A DNA stretch of 64,000 nucleotides from positions 496,001 to 560,000 of the forward strand of contig NZ_CP073751.1 in NCBI RefSeq assembly GCF_020025155.1. Direction: 5' to 3'. Each line of letters starts with the position of its first letter. Positions within the stretch are counted from its first letter, which is position 1. The translations under genes were made by a program, and so were the position numbers. This DNA comes from Halopseudomonas nanhaiensis. GTDB taxonomy: Bacteria; Pseudomonadota; Gammaproteobacteria; Pseudomonadales; Pseudomonadaceae. Positions 20,154 through 27,995 of this stretch are shown here, in pieces. The notes under the pieces are model-generated. The model made no database searches. It was not told the DNA's origin and worked only from the letters and a program-made list of their open reading frames with translations.

Positions 20154-20201
20154 GTTCGTCCCTGAATGGTGCTGGCACTGTGCCTTGTTGCGCTCGCAAG
20201 A

Positions 20202-20660
20202 TTACTCCTCTCGCGCGGCGAGCACCATCACTTCCCATTCCTTCGGTGAGACCGGCATCACCGATAATCGGTTGCCGCGCCTGAGCAGCGCCAGGTCCTC
20301 AAGCCCAGGCAGGTTGCGCAGGGAGGACAGACCGAGCAGGCGCGGGAAACGTTCCTGATAGGTCACGTCTACCGCCTTCCAGGGCAACCTGGCTTCGCTG
20401 GCCTTCGGGTCGTGATAGGGCGATGCGTTATCCAGAGCGGTTCGATCGGGATAGGCGCTGCTGGCGATACGTCCGATGCCTGCGATGCCGGGTGGCGTGC
20501 AGCTGGAGTGATAGAACAGAAACAGGTCGCCCGGTTTCATCTCCTGCAGGAGGTTTCGCGCCTGGTAGTTGCGTACCCCGTCCCAGGGCGCCGTACCGAG
20601 GCGCGCGAGGTCCTCGATCGAGAAGACCTCAGGCTCCGATTTCATTAACCAGTACTGCAT
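20202..20660 (-). CDS. EVE-domain protein
   Basis: A 152-residue protein starting MQYWLMKSEPEVFSIEDL. This is the EVE/PUA-like fold (also in human THYN1) thought to bind modified bases. Conserved WDGVRNYQARN and GDLFLFYHSSCTPPGIAGIG are visible. The ATG at 20660 is preferred to the GTG one codon upstream because it lies at good distance from GGAAG. Its position next to fau and 6S RNA is typical for Pseudomonas. EVE proteins often accompany DNA-modification defence, but nothing of that kind is adjacent here. Confidence 0.88.
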   Translation of the reverse strand: MQYWLMKSEPEVFSIEDLARLGTAPWDGVRNYQARNLLQEMKPGDLFLFYHSSCTPPGIAGIGRIASSAYPDRTALDNASPYHDPKASEARLPWKAVDVTYQERFPRLLGLSSLRNLPGLEDLALLRRGNRLSVMPVSPKEWEVMVLAAREE

Positions 20661-20678
20661 CACATTCTTCCGGCTTGT

Positions 20679-20707
20679 TTGACAGACGTAAAACGGTAGT
20701 CTAAACG
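20679..20707 (+). promoter_or_regulatory. Candidate sigma70 promoter for the 42-residue membrane protein
   Basis: A perfect TTGACA at 20679-20684 is followed after 17 bases by TAAACG (20702-20707), a weak -10. It lies about 70 bases upstream of the small ORF start, in the gap between it and the divergent EVE gene. Confidence 0.4.
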
Positions 20708-20777
20708 AAGTCTTTCTACCAACCTGCGGGGTCTGCCACCCGCTACAAGAAGATTGCCCGGAACAGGAGGCAACGCA

Positions 20778-20906
20778 ATGCGACGCAAGCCGGATTTGAT
20801 ATGGGTACTGGTTCTGGTCTTCGGACTCGGTGTAGTCACCACGGGGTACACACAGAGCTATTTCGAGCGCGATCCGTCCGATGTCGTCGAGCTGAGGCAG
20901 CGCTGA
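20778..20906 (+). CDS. 42-residue single-pass membrane protein
   Basis: A short ORF with a strong ribosome site (CAGGAGG, seven bases before the ATG). It encodes a basic N-terminus (MRRKPD), one hydrophobic helix (LIWVLVLVFGLGVVTTG, about residues 7-23), and a polar tail (TQSYFERDPSDVVELRQR). The topology is probably N-in. The last 49 bases overlap antisense with the 3' end of fau. I believe similar small proteins occur at this position in other pseudomonads, but cannot confirm this. The function is unknown. Confidence 0.7.
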   Translation: MRRKPDLIWVLVLVFGLGVVTTGYTQSYFERDPSDVVELRQR

Positions 20907-21493
20907 ATCCAGATCGTTTCACGATCGGAGGCGATGCCGTCCAGCGGGATATCCCAGCTCGCCGAGGGGAGGCTTTCCACTTTCTGGCAGTGATGAGCCA
21001 GCCCCAGCAGCACAGGTGCTTTCCAGTGTTTGCGACGGCGACGGTACGCGAGCGTGCGGTCGTAGAATCCCCCGCCCATTCCCAGGCGATTGCCTGCTGA
21101 ATCGAAGCCCACCAGGGGTAGGAGGATCAGATCGAGGCGCCACGCCGGTGCCTGCCGCTGCCGGTCGGCAAGGGGCTCTTTGATCCCGAAGCGATTGCGC
21201 GTCCACCGCTGGTGCGGTGTTATACGCTGGAAGTGCATGCGATCGGCTGGCCAGCCATCAACGATCGGCAGATAGCAGTGCTTGCCCATCCTGGCGGCGG
21301 CGGTCATCAGCGGCGCAGGATCGATTTCACCGTCATTGGCAATATAGAGCGCGATATGCCGGCTGCGCCTGAACAGCTGATGCTGAATCAGGCGACGCAA
21401 TAGTTCCTGACTGGCCTTGCGTTGCTGAGCCGGGGTCAGGGCGCGTCTTGCGGAGCGGAGGCGACGACGCAGGATCCTTCGGTCGTCGTTCAT
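20858..21493 (-). CDS. fau: 5-formyltetrahydrofolate cyclo-ligase
   Basis: A 211-residue enzyme (ygfA) that converts 5-formyl-THF to 5,10-methenyl-THF with ATP. An N-terminal basic segment (RRLRSARRALTP) comes before the ATP/folate-binding fold. The diagnostic NRLGMGGGFYDRTL lies near residue 140 and the LPLVGFD strand before it. It is transcribed directly downstream of 6S RNA, the widespread ssrS-fau arrangement, so read-through from the 6S promoter is the expected expression route. Its 3' end overlaps the opposing 42-residue ORF. Confidence 0.95.
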   Translation of the reverse strand: MNDDRRILRRRLRSARRALTPAQQRKASQELLRRLIQHQLFRRSRHIALYIANDGEIDPAPLMTAAARMGKHCYLPIVDGWPADRMHFQRITPHQRWTRNRFGIKEPLADRQRQAPAWRLDLILLPLVGFDSAGNRLGMGGGFYDRTLAYRRRRKHWKAPVLLGLAHHCQKVESLPSASWDIPLDGIASDRETIWIQRCLSSTTSDGSRSK

Positions 21494-21496
21494 GTA

Positions 21497-21674
21497 GGAA
21501 GTCCCCGAAATGCCGCTGTCGGGTTAGCCCTTGAACCCGAAAGTTCAAGGTGGGGGACACGGCGCCGCCTAAGGCTTTCCGTCATGCGGACATGCACACG
21601 GGCAGCTACGCGTGGCCTCCTTATACAGGAGTATCGGCTCAGGGACATCACCGACTGGCAAACATCCCAGGGAC
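21497..21674 (-). ncRNA. ssrS: 6S RNA
   Basis: The intergenic stretch between zapA and fau matches the Pseudomonas 6S RNA pattern as I remember it. On the minus strand it begins near CCCTGGGATGTTTGCCAG (about 21674). It runs through the large open bubble around GATACTCCTGTATAAGGAGG, and closes with GGGGACTTCCTACAT near 21497. A -10 box TATAGT (21682-21687) sits seven bases before the inferred start. 6S RNA mimics an open promoter and sequesters sigma70-RNA polymerase in stationary phase. Both ends are approximate (within about 5 nt). Confidence 0.93.
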
Positions 21675-21718
21675 GAAAATCACTATACAGAAAAATCACC
21701 GGGCGTTCATGCCGTTGA

Positions 21719-22021
21719 TCAGTTTTGGTGGCGGGCCAGGGCTTGGTCCAGACGCGAAACGAGCTCACTGATCTGCTTTTGCTGATCGGTGATGGCGACA
21801 TCCTGGCGATGGGTGCCGGTGAGCATTTCATGGGTGATGTTCAACGCGGCCATGACGGCGATTCGATCGACGCCGATCACCTTGCCGCTGTTGCGGATTT
21901 CGCGCATCTTGTCGTCGAGATGGCGGGCGGCCTGCTCGAGGTTGTTGCGCTCCTCGGGCGGACAGCTGATGCGATATTCCTTGTCGAGAATATGCAGAAT
22001 GACGGTCAGGGGTTGGCTCAT
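21719..22021 (-). CDS. zapA: Cell division protein ZapA
   Basis: A 100-residue FtsZ-ring-associated protein. The N-terminal fold is MSQPLTVILHILDKEYRISCPPEE; a long C-terminal coiled coil (QKQISELVSRLDQALARHQ) mediates dimerisation. The ATG at 22021 is the family start and overlaps the stop region of the upstream coiled-coil gene by four bases (ATGA), so the two are translationally coupled. It lies directly upstream of 6S RNA. Confidence 0.95.
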   Translation of the reverse strand: MSQPLTVILHILDKEYRISCPPEERNNLEQAARHLDDKMREIRNSGKVIGVDRIAVMAALNITHEMLTGTHRQDVAITDQQKQISELVSRLDQALARHQN

Positions 22022-22236
22022 GCATCGTGCTCCAGGGCTTTGAGGCGCAAAATCATGGCTTCGACCTTCTGACGTGCCAGATCGTTCTTTTCGATCAGTT
22101 GCATGCGTTCTTCGCGCCAGTGGCGCTCCTGCGAAATGAGCTGCTGATTCTGCTGCTGCAGCTGTTCGCACAGATTGATCAGCTGGGAGATCTTTTCGCT
22201 CAGGATGTTGATGTCGGGTTCGTCCATTGGAGCCAT
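22018..22236 (-). CDS. TIGR02449-type small coiled-coil protein
   Basis: A 72-residue, almost wholly helical protein (ISQLINLCEQLQQQNQQLIS, with EERMQLIEKNDLARQKVEAM). This family is found only upstream of zapA in gammaproteobacteria. Its size and coiled coil recall ZapB, so a role alongside ZapA is plausible but inferred. MAPMDEP and MDEP (22227) are both possible starts. It is the first gene of the zapA operon. Confidence 0.85.
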   Translation of the reverse strand: MAPMDEPDINILSEKISQLINLCEQLQQQNQQLISQERHWREERMQLIEKNDLARQKVEAMILRLKALEHDA

Positions 22237-22259
22237 TGTTGTCTTCCCGGTGTTGGCAA

Positions 22260-22288
22260 ACTATAGAGGTGCCCCGCAGGCCGGTCAA
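22260..22288 (-). promoter_or_regulatory. Sigma70 promoter of the zapA operon
   Basis: On the minus strand TTGACC (22283-22288), a 17-base spacer and TATAGT (22260-22265) give a near-consensus promoter. The predicted start is about 17 bases before the first ATG of the coiled-coil gene. The remaining 165 bases up to ygfB hold no gene I can support. Confidence 0.75.
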
Positions 22289-22453
22289 ACGGCTGCCGGG
22301 GCCGTTCCATCCTCCCCGAGCCGGGCAAACGCGATGCGCCCGACTGGACCCTCAACCCTCTTGCACAGTAGATTACCCGCTACGCGGTGCGGTCGATAGC
22401 GCTATTCGATGGCCCGCTTCACCTTTTTTTGAACAGTCTGTGAGGCCCCGCAC

Positions 22454-23026
22454 ATGGCATTGATGCCAGCCGCATTCGATTATGACCGTTACGCCGAGCT
22501 GTTCAGTGACGTGGGTGCCGCCAGTACGCCACCCGAAGTGCATGGCCATCTGGTCGGACGGCTTGCCGGCGGCAGTCGGCTGGACCATACGACCTGGTTG
22601 AATCTGGCCACCGACCTGCTGGACGGTCGCAGCACGCTGCCCGAGGCCGGCAAGGTAATGCTGATCCAGCTCTACGATGCGAGTCTTGCCCAGCTCAGCG
22701 GGAGTGGCTTTGAGATCAATCTGCTGTTGCCTGATGACAGCGCTACCATCGACCACCGCACCCACGCGCTGGGTCAGTGGTGTGAAGGCTTTCTGGGCGG
22801 TTTCGGACTGGTCGAACGCCGGGGAGAATTGAGCGAGGAGGCCGATGGTGTCCTGCACGACTTCGCCGCGATCGCGCAGGTGCAGACCGACCTGGATGAG
22901 TCGGAGGCCAATGAAGTCGATTTCATGGAAGTGATGGAGTATGTGCGCATGGCGACGTTGATGGTGTTCACCGAGTGCCAGCCCACCGATGCCGATCAGG
23001 ACCAACCCCCCGCGTCACTGCATTGA
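22454..23026 (+). CDS. ygfB: UPF0149 / YecA-YgfB family protein
   Basis: A 190-residue acidic helical protein (FDYDRYAELFSDVGAASTPPEVHGHLVGRLAGG; GQWCEGFLGGFGL; EANEVDFMEVMEYVRMATLMVF). This is the YgfB type that lacks the SEC-C zinc tail. In Pseudomonas, YgfB affects ampDh3 expression and beta-lactam resistance; that link is family knowledge, not visible here. It is the first gene of ygfB-pepP-ubiH-ubiI, 11 bases before pepP. GAGG precedes the ATG. Confidence 0.88.
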   Translation: MALMPAAFDYDRYAELFSDVGAASTPPEVHGHLVGRLAGGSRLDHTTWLNLATDLLDGRSTLPEAGKVMLIQLYDASLAQLSGSGFEINLLLPDDSATIDHRTHALGQWCEGFLGGFGLVERRGELSEEADGVLHDFAAIAQVQTDLDESEANEVDFMEVMEYVRMATLMVFTECQPTDADQDQPPASLH

Positions 23027-23037
23027 TGAGGTCAACC

Positions 23038-24369
23038 ATGCGTATCACCAGGCAGGAATATGCCCGCCGCCGCAAGGCATTGATGGCCCAGATGGAGCCG
23101 AACAGCATCGCCATCCTGCCCGCCGCTCCTGTCTACATCCGTAATCGCGATGTGGAGCATAACTACCGGCAGGACAGCGACTTTCAGTATCTGACCGGCT
23201 TTGCCGAGCCGGAGGCGGTCGCGGTGCTGGTACCCGGCCGCGAGCATGGCGAGTACGTCATGTTCTGTCGTGAGAAGGATAAGGAGCGCGAACTCTGGGA
23301 CGGCTACCGCGCCGGCCAGGAGGGCGCCGTCAGCGAATTCGGCGCCGATGATGCCTTCCCGATCAACGATATCGACGACATCCTGCCTGGTCTGATCGAG
23401 GGGCGCGAGCGGGTGTACTACGCGATGGGAGCCAACCAGGAGTTCGACCGTCGCCTGACCAGCTGGATCAACATCATTCGCAGCAAGGCGCGGCTTGGGG
23501 CCCAGCCGCCGAACGAGTTCGTCGCACTCGACCATCTGCTGCACGACATGCGTCTTTACAAGAACGCTGCCGAGGTCAAGCTCATGCACGCTGCTGGCGA
23601 GATTTCCGCCCAGGCGCATACGCGCGCCATGCAGGTGTGCCGGCCGGGCATGTACGAATATCAGCTCGAAGCCGAGCTGCAGCATACCTTCATGCGTCAC
23701 GGCAGCCGCTCCCCGGCATATCAGTCGATTGTCGCGGCGGGGCGCAACGCCTGCATCCTGCATTACACGGAAAACACCGCCCAGATTCGCGATGGTGATC
23801 TGGTGCTGATCGACGCAGGCTGTGAACTCGACTGCTATGCCAGCGACATCACTCGCACCTTCCCGGCCAACGGTCGCTTCAGTGCCGAGCAGCGCGCGGT
23901 CTACGACATCGTGCTGGCTGCGCAGAAAGAAGCTTTCGAGCATATCGCGCCCGGCCGGCACTGGAACGAGGCGCACGAGGCGACCGTCCGCGTCATCGTG
24001 GGTGGGCTGATCGACCTGGGTCTGCTCAAGGGCTCGGTCGACGAGGTCATTGCCAGCGAGTCCTATCGCCGGTTCTACATGCACCGCGCGGGCCACTGGC
24101 TGGGCATGGACGTTCACGATGTAGGCGACTACCGCGTCGGTGGTGAATGGCGCGTGCTCGAACCGGGCATGGTCATGACCGTCGAGCCCGGTATCTATAT
24201 CGCTCCGGATGATGACAGCGTGCCCAAGAAGTGGCGTGGTATCGGGGTGCGCATAGAGGACGACGTGGTGGTGACGCGTACCGGCTGTGACGTGCTGACC
24301 GATGCCGTGCCCAAGGACGCCGACGAGATAGAACGGCTGATGGCGGCGGCGCGCGAGCACGCTGCATGA
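23038..24369 (+). CDS. pepP: Xaa-Pro aminopeptidase
   Basis: A 443-residue cytoplasmic metallopeptidase removing N-terminal residues before proline. The C-terminal pita-bread domain shows the five dimanganese ligands in order: LIDAGCELDCYASDITRTF (two Asp), HRAGHWLGMDVHDVG (His), TVEPGIY (Glu) and GVRIEDDV (Glu). The ATG at 23038 is chosen over an upstream in-frame start inside ygfB because it yields the conserved MRITRQEYARRR start. It overlaps ubiH by four bases (ATGA). Confidence 0.96.
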   Translation: MRITRQEYARRRKALMAQMEPNSIAILPAAPVYIRNRDVEHNYRQDSDFQYLTGFAEPEAVAVLVPGREHGEYVMFCREKDKERELWDGYRAGQEGAVSEFGADDAFPINDIDDILPGLIEGRERVYYAMGANQEFDRRLTSWINIIRSKARLGAQPPNEFVALDHLLHDMRLYKNAAEVKLMHAAGEISAQAHTRAMQVCRPGMYEYQLEAELQHTFMRHGSRSPAYQSIVAAGRNACILHYTENTAQIRDGDLVLIDAGCELDCYASDITRTFPANGRFSAEQRAVYDIVLAAQKEAFEHIAPGRHWNEAHEATVRVIVGGLIDLGLLKGSVDEVIASESYRRFYMHRAGHWLGMDVHDVGDYRVGGEWRVLEPGMVMTVEPGIYIAPDDDSVPKKWRGIGVRIEDDVVVTRTGCDVLTDAVPKDADEIERLMAAAREHAA

Positions 24370-25553
24370 GCTGCGTCATCACCATTGCTGGCGGTGGCAT
24401 GGTCGGAGCGAGCCTGGCGCTGTCACTCCAGGGCGTTGCGCGCGAGCTGGGTTGGTCGATTCGCCTGATCGAAGCGCATCCGCCGGTGCCAGGCAGCTGG
24501 CAGCCCAGCTACGATGCACGTTCCACTGCCCTATCGCAGGGCAGCCGGCAGATTTATCAGCGACTGGGGGTATGGGAACACCTGGCGCAGCGGATCGAGC
24601 CGATTCGCGAGATTCACGTGTCCGATCGTGGCCATCCCGGCGCGGCGCGAATCGAAGCAACCATCGAACGGGTTCCCGCCCTCGGCTATGTGGTCGAGAA
24701 CGCCTGGCTCGGCGATGTGCTGCTGGGAGCGCTCGACCAGGATGTGGTGCAGTGGATGGCACCCGCCCGGGTACTGGAGGCGCAGGCCGAATCCGGCGGC
24801 TATCGGCTGAAAGTGGAAGTCGGTGAGTCGGTGAGTGAAATGCACACCGACTTGCTGGTGATTGCTGATGGCGGTCGGTCCAGTCTGCTCGATCAGCTGC
24901 GCATCTATCGCAAGGTCCAGCCCTATTCCCAGGCGGCGCTGATTGCCAATGTCACCACAGCTGCCGGGCACGGCTCGGTCGCCTACGAACGGTTCACGTC
25001 CACCGGACCGCTGGCCTTGCTGCCACTGTCCGGCAATCGCAGCGCGCTGGTGTGGACCCTGCCGGAGGAACAGGCTGCGGATGTCGCCAGCCTCGCGCCG
25101 GAGCAGTTTCTCGATCGGTTGCAGCAGGCGTTCGGCTTTCGCATGGGCACGCTGACCCAGGTCGGCGAGCGCGCCTGCTATCCGCTCAAGCTCATCGAGG
25201 CCGAAGAGCAGATACGGACGGCCCTCGTGGTGCTCGGCAATGCCGCCCACAGCCTTCACCCGATAGCCGGGCAGGGCTTCAATCTGTCGTTGCGCGACAC
25301 CCAGGCGCTGGCGCAGGCGCTGATCTGCGCGGGCCAGGCGGGGCGGAGGCCGGGCGAGCTGGCGGTACTGCAGGGTTATCTCGATGGGCAGCGCAGTGAT
25401 CAATGGCTGACGACGGCCTTCAGTGATCGGCTGACCCGGCTGTTCAGCAACCGTCGACCGCTGATGACCGTAGGCCGCAATCTCGGTTTGCTCGGGCTGG
25501 ATGTCCTGCCGCCGGCCAAGCGGCTTTTCGCCAGACAGGCGATGGGCCTTTAA
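24366..25553 (+). CDS. ubiH: 2-octaprenyl-6-methoxyphenol hydroxylase
   Basis: A 395-residue FAD monooxygenase of ubiquinone ring hydroxylation. It has the dinucleotide motif TIAGGGMVGASLALSL at the N-terminus, an ADGGRSSLLDQL mid motif and the flavin-ribityl motif LGNAAHSLHPIAGQGFNLSLRD near residue 290. The more usual GDAAH is GNAAH here, as in many UbiH proteins. It is translationally coupled to pepP and abuts the second monooxygenase. Confidence 0.9.
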   Translation: MSCVITIAGGGMVGASLALSLQGVARELGWSIRLIEAHPPVPGSWQPSYDARSTALSQGSRQIYQRLGVWEHLAQRIEPIREIHVSDRGHPGAARIEATIERVPALGYVVENAWLGDVLLGALDQDVVQWMAPARVLEAQAESGGYRLKVEVGESVSEMHTDLLVIADGGRSSLLDQLRIYRKVQPYSQAALIANVTTAAGHGSVAYERFTSTGPLALLPLSGNRSALVWTLPEEQAADVASLAPEQFLDRLQQAFGFRMGTLTQVGERACYPLKLIEAEEQIRTALVVLGNAAHSLHPIAGQGFNLSLRDTQALAQALICAGQAGRRPGELAVLQGYLDGQRSDQWLTTAFSDRLTRLFSNRRPLMTVGRNLGLLGLDVLPPAKRLFARQAMGL

Positions 25554-25570
25554 TGTCTTCGGAGGCGCGC

Positions 25571-26824
25571 ATGGCGCAGCAATTCGATGTGATTGTGGTC
25601 GGTGCCGGCATGGTCGGCGCTACGCTGGCCCGAGCGCTGGCAGATCTGCCCCTGCGGATTGCGCTGGTCGATGCCATGCCGTTGCCTGGGCCCGCCAGGA
25701 CCGTGACGACTGGCTCGGGCTACGATGCACGCGTCAGCGCGATCAGTGCAGCGTCCGAACATATTTTCGCCAATCTGGGTGTGTGGCAGCGGCTACCTGC
25801 AGCGGGTCGCTCGCCCTATCGCTTCATGCGCGTGTGGGACGCCGAGGGCACAGGTGAGATCGGCTTCGACGCCGACGCGCTCGGCGAACTGCGGCTCGGA
25901 CATGTCGTGGAGAATCATCTGATACAGGACGCCCTGCTGGAGAGCCTGGCCGAGATCGGCGTCAGGTTGTTCGGCGAGCAGCGGGTAGAAGGGCTGGTGC
26001 AGGAACCCGATAGTTGGCGATTGCTGCTCGAGGGCGGCAATTACCTTCAGGCGCCTCTAGTAGTCGCGGCGGACGGGGCCAAGTCCAAACTGCGCGAGCT
26101 GGCTGGTTTCGCGATGCGCGAATGGGACTACCTGCACAATGCCATCGTGACCACTGTGCAAACGGAGCGCCCGCATCAGGCTACAGCCTGGCAACGCTTC
26201 ATGCCGACCGGGCCGCTCGCGCTGCTCCCGCTCAATGATCGAAATCAGGCGCACTACTGCTCGATTGTCTGGTCGGTCGTGCCGGAGCACGCCGGGCGGA
26301 TCATGGCGCTGGATGACGCGGCTTTTCTCAGGGAGCTGGAAGAGGCCTTCGAGAGTCGGCTCGGACGGATTCTCGCCGCTGATCAGCGTCATCGCATTCC
26401 GCTGCGCCAACGGCATGCCCGCCGCTATGCCATGCCAGGACTGGTGCTGATCGGCGACGCTGCGCACAGCATTCATCCGCTGGCCGGGCAGGGCGTCAAT
26501 CTGGGTCTGCTCGATGCAGCCGAGCTGTTCGACGTCGTGAGGGCGGCGCTGCAGCGTGGCGAAGGCATCGGTGCGCTGTCGGTACTGCAACGCTACGAGC
26601 GGCGCCGCATGGGTGCGAACCTTGGCATGATGGCGGCCATGGAGGGTTTCGAGCGGCTGTTCCACGCCAACGCGTTGCCGCTGCGCTGGATTCGCAATAC
26701 AGGTATGCGTCTGCTCGATGGCCAGTCCCTGCTGAAGGGGGGGATCATGCGCCGAGCCATGGGGCTTGCGGGTGAGCTTCCCTCACTGGCGCGGGACCCG
26801 GAGGCGGCGTCTCCCGGGCTCTGA
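25571..26824 (+). CDS. ubiI: UbiI/VisC-like FAD monooxygenase (ubiquinone pathway)
   Basis: A 417-residue paralog of the preceding UbiH. It has VIVVGAGMVGATLARAL, an ADGAKSKLREL motif and IGDAAHSIHPLAGQGVNLGLLD. By position behind ubiH it is the C5-hydroxylase UbiI/VisC class. UbiF/UbiM-like specificity cannot be excluded by eye. ATG at 25571 is preferred because GGAGG lies five bases upstream. An earlier ATG at 25553 overlaps the ubiH stop (TAATG) and would add six residues. Confidence 0.78.
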   Translation: MAQQFDVIVVGAGMVGATLARALADLPLRIALVDAMPLPGPARTVTTGSGYDARVSAISAASEHIFANLGVWQRLPAAGRSPYRFMRVWDAEGTGEIGFDADALGELRLGHVVENHLIQDALLESLAEIGVRLFGEQRVEGLVQEPDSWRLLLEGGNYLQAPLVVAADGAKSKLRELAGFAMREWDYLHNAIVTTVQTERPHQATAWQRFMPTGPLALLPLNDRNQAHYCSIVWSVVPEHAGRIMALDDAAFLRELEEAFESRLGRILAADQRHRIPLRQRHARRYAMPGLVLIGDAAHSIHPLAGQGVNLGLLDAAELFDVVRAALQRGEGIGALSVLQRYERRRMGANLGMMAAMEGFERLFHANALPLRWIRNTGMRLLDGQSLLKGGIMRRAMGLAGELPSLARDPEAASPGL

Positions 26825-26849
26825 CAGTGCCGGTTGCTACGCTAGATTC

Positions 26850-26864
26850 AAATGATTATCATCT
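26850..26864. promoter_or_regulatory. Fur box upstream of fbpA
   Basis: AAATGATTATCATCT, whose reverse complement AGATGATAATCATTT shares a 12-base run with the classical 19-bp Fur consensus. It lies 31 bases before the fbpA start codon, where it would block transcription under iron sufficiency. Confidence 0.85.
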
Positions 26865-26894
26865 AGCCTCTGTTTCCCACTGAGAGGCGTTTCC

Positions 26895-27896
26895 ATGTCC
26901 TTCCTGCGCTCCATCGCTACGGTCGGCCTTGCCGTCACCGCATTCAGCAGTTTCGCGGCACCCAAGGAACTGGTGGTCTATTCCTCCAGGCAGGATCACC
27001 TGATCCAGCCGGTATTCGATCTGTATACCGAGAAGACCGGCATCAAGATCCAGTTCATCACCGACAAGGAAGCTCCGCTGATGGCGCGTCTGCAGGCCGA
27101 GGGCAAGAACACGCCCGCCGATCTGTTGATCACCGTGGACGCTGGCAACCTGTGGCAGGCCGAGCAGCAGGACCTGTTCCGCGCGGTGAAATCGGACGTC
27201 ATCGAAGAGAATATCCCGTCTCAGTACCGCTCCCAGAATGACAAGTGGACCGGCCTGTCGCTTCGTGCCCGCACCATCGTCTACTCGACCGAGCGGGTAG
27301 AGCCGGGCGAGCTGAGCACCTACGAGGCACTGGCTGACGACGAGTGGAAGGGCCGTCTGTGCCTGCGTACCTCGAAAAAGGTCTACAACCAGTCGCTGAC
27401 CGCCACCATGATCGAGTCGCTTGGCGAAGAGAAGACAGGCGAAGTGATCAAGGGTTGGGTCTCCAATCTCGCTGCACCGGTGTTCCCGGATGACACCGCC
27501 CTGATGGCTGCGATTCATGAAGGTCAGTGCGACGTAGGCATCGTCAATACCTATTACTTTGGCCGCTTGCACGCCGACAACCCGCACCTGGCCGTCAAGC
27601 TGTTCTGGCCGAACCAGGATGGCCGCGGTGTGCACGTGAATCTGTCCGGCGCAGGCGTGACCAAGCACGCGCCGAATCCGAAGGAAGCCCAGAAATTCCT
27701 CGAGTGGCTGACTACGGAGGAAGCGCAGCGCATCTTCGCTGACGCCAACCAGGAATTCCCGGCCAACGAATCGGTCAAGCCGTCCGAGGAAGTTCAGGCC
27801 TGGGGCGACTTCAAACGTGACTCGGTCAATGTTGAAGTCGCTGGCCGCCGTCAGCCGGAAGCAATCATGCTGATGGATCGTCTGGGCTGGAACTGA
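26895..27896 (+). CDS. fbpA: Ferric iron ABC transporter, periplasmic binding protein
   Basis: A 333-residue protein with a signal peptide (cleaved near AFSSFA, residues 20-21). The FbpA/FutA fold starts at [19 protein letters not shown]. Adjacent tyrosines at 220-221 ([11 protein letters not shown]) are the Fe(III) ligands of the family. It captures ferric ions in the periplasm for the adjacent permease. A Fur box lies directly upstream. It is separated from the permease gene by a 99-base gap holding a strong hairpin. Confidence 0.92.
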   Translation: MSFLRSIATVGLAVTAFSSFAAPKELVVYSSRQDHLIQPVFDLYTEKTGIKIQFITDKEAPLMARLQAEGKNTPADLLITVDAGNLWQAEQQDLFRAVKSDVIEENIPSQYRSQNDKWTGLSLRARTIVYSTERVEPGELSTYEALADDEWKGRLCLRTSKKVYNQSLTATMIESLGEEKTGEVIKGWVSNLAAPVFPDDTALMAAIHEGQCDVGIVNTYYFGRLHADNPHLAVKLFWPNQDGRGVHVNLSGAGVTKHAPNPKEAQKFLEWLTTEEAQRIFADANQEFPANESVKPSEEVQAWGDFKRDSVNVEVAGRRQPEAIMLMDRLGWN

Positions 27897-27949
27897 CAGC
27901 TGATTGATTCGCGGCAAGTCGCCGCGAGTCGAATTGTCGCTATACTGCG

Positions 27950-27970
27950 CGCCCGGTCACTGACCGGGCG
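27950..27970 (+). other. Strong intercistronic hairpin between fbpA and fbpB
   Basis: CGCCCGGTCA-C-TGACCGGGCG, a 10-bp palindrome about the central base, with a second smaller hairpin (TCGCGGC / GCCGCGA) at about 27908-27926. No proper T run follows. In ABC operons such hairpins usually stabilise the binding-protein mRNA and reduce permease expression; here that is inference. Confidence 0.6.
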
Positions 27971-27995
27971 TGTTCGTTTCTGACCCGGAGTCGTT

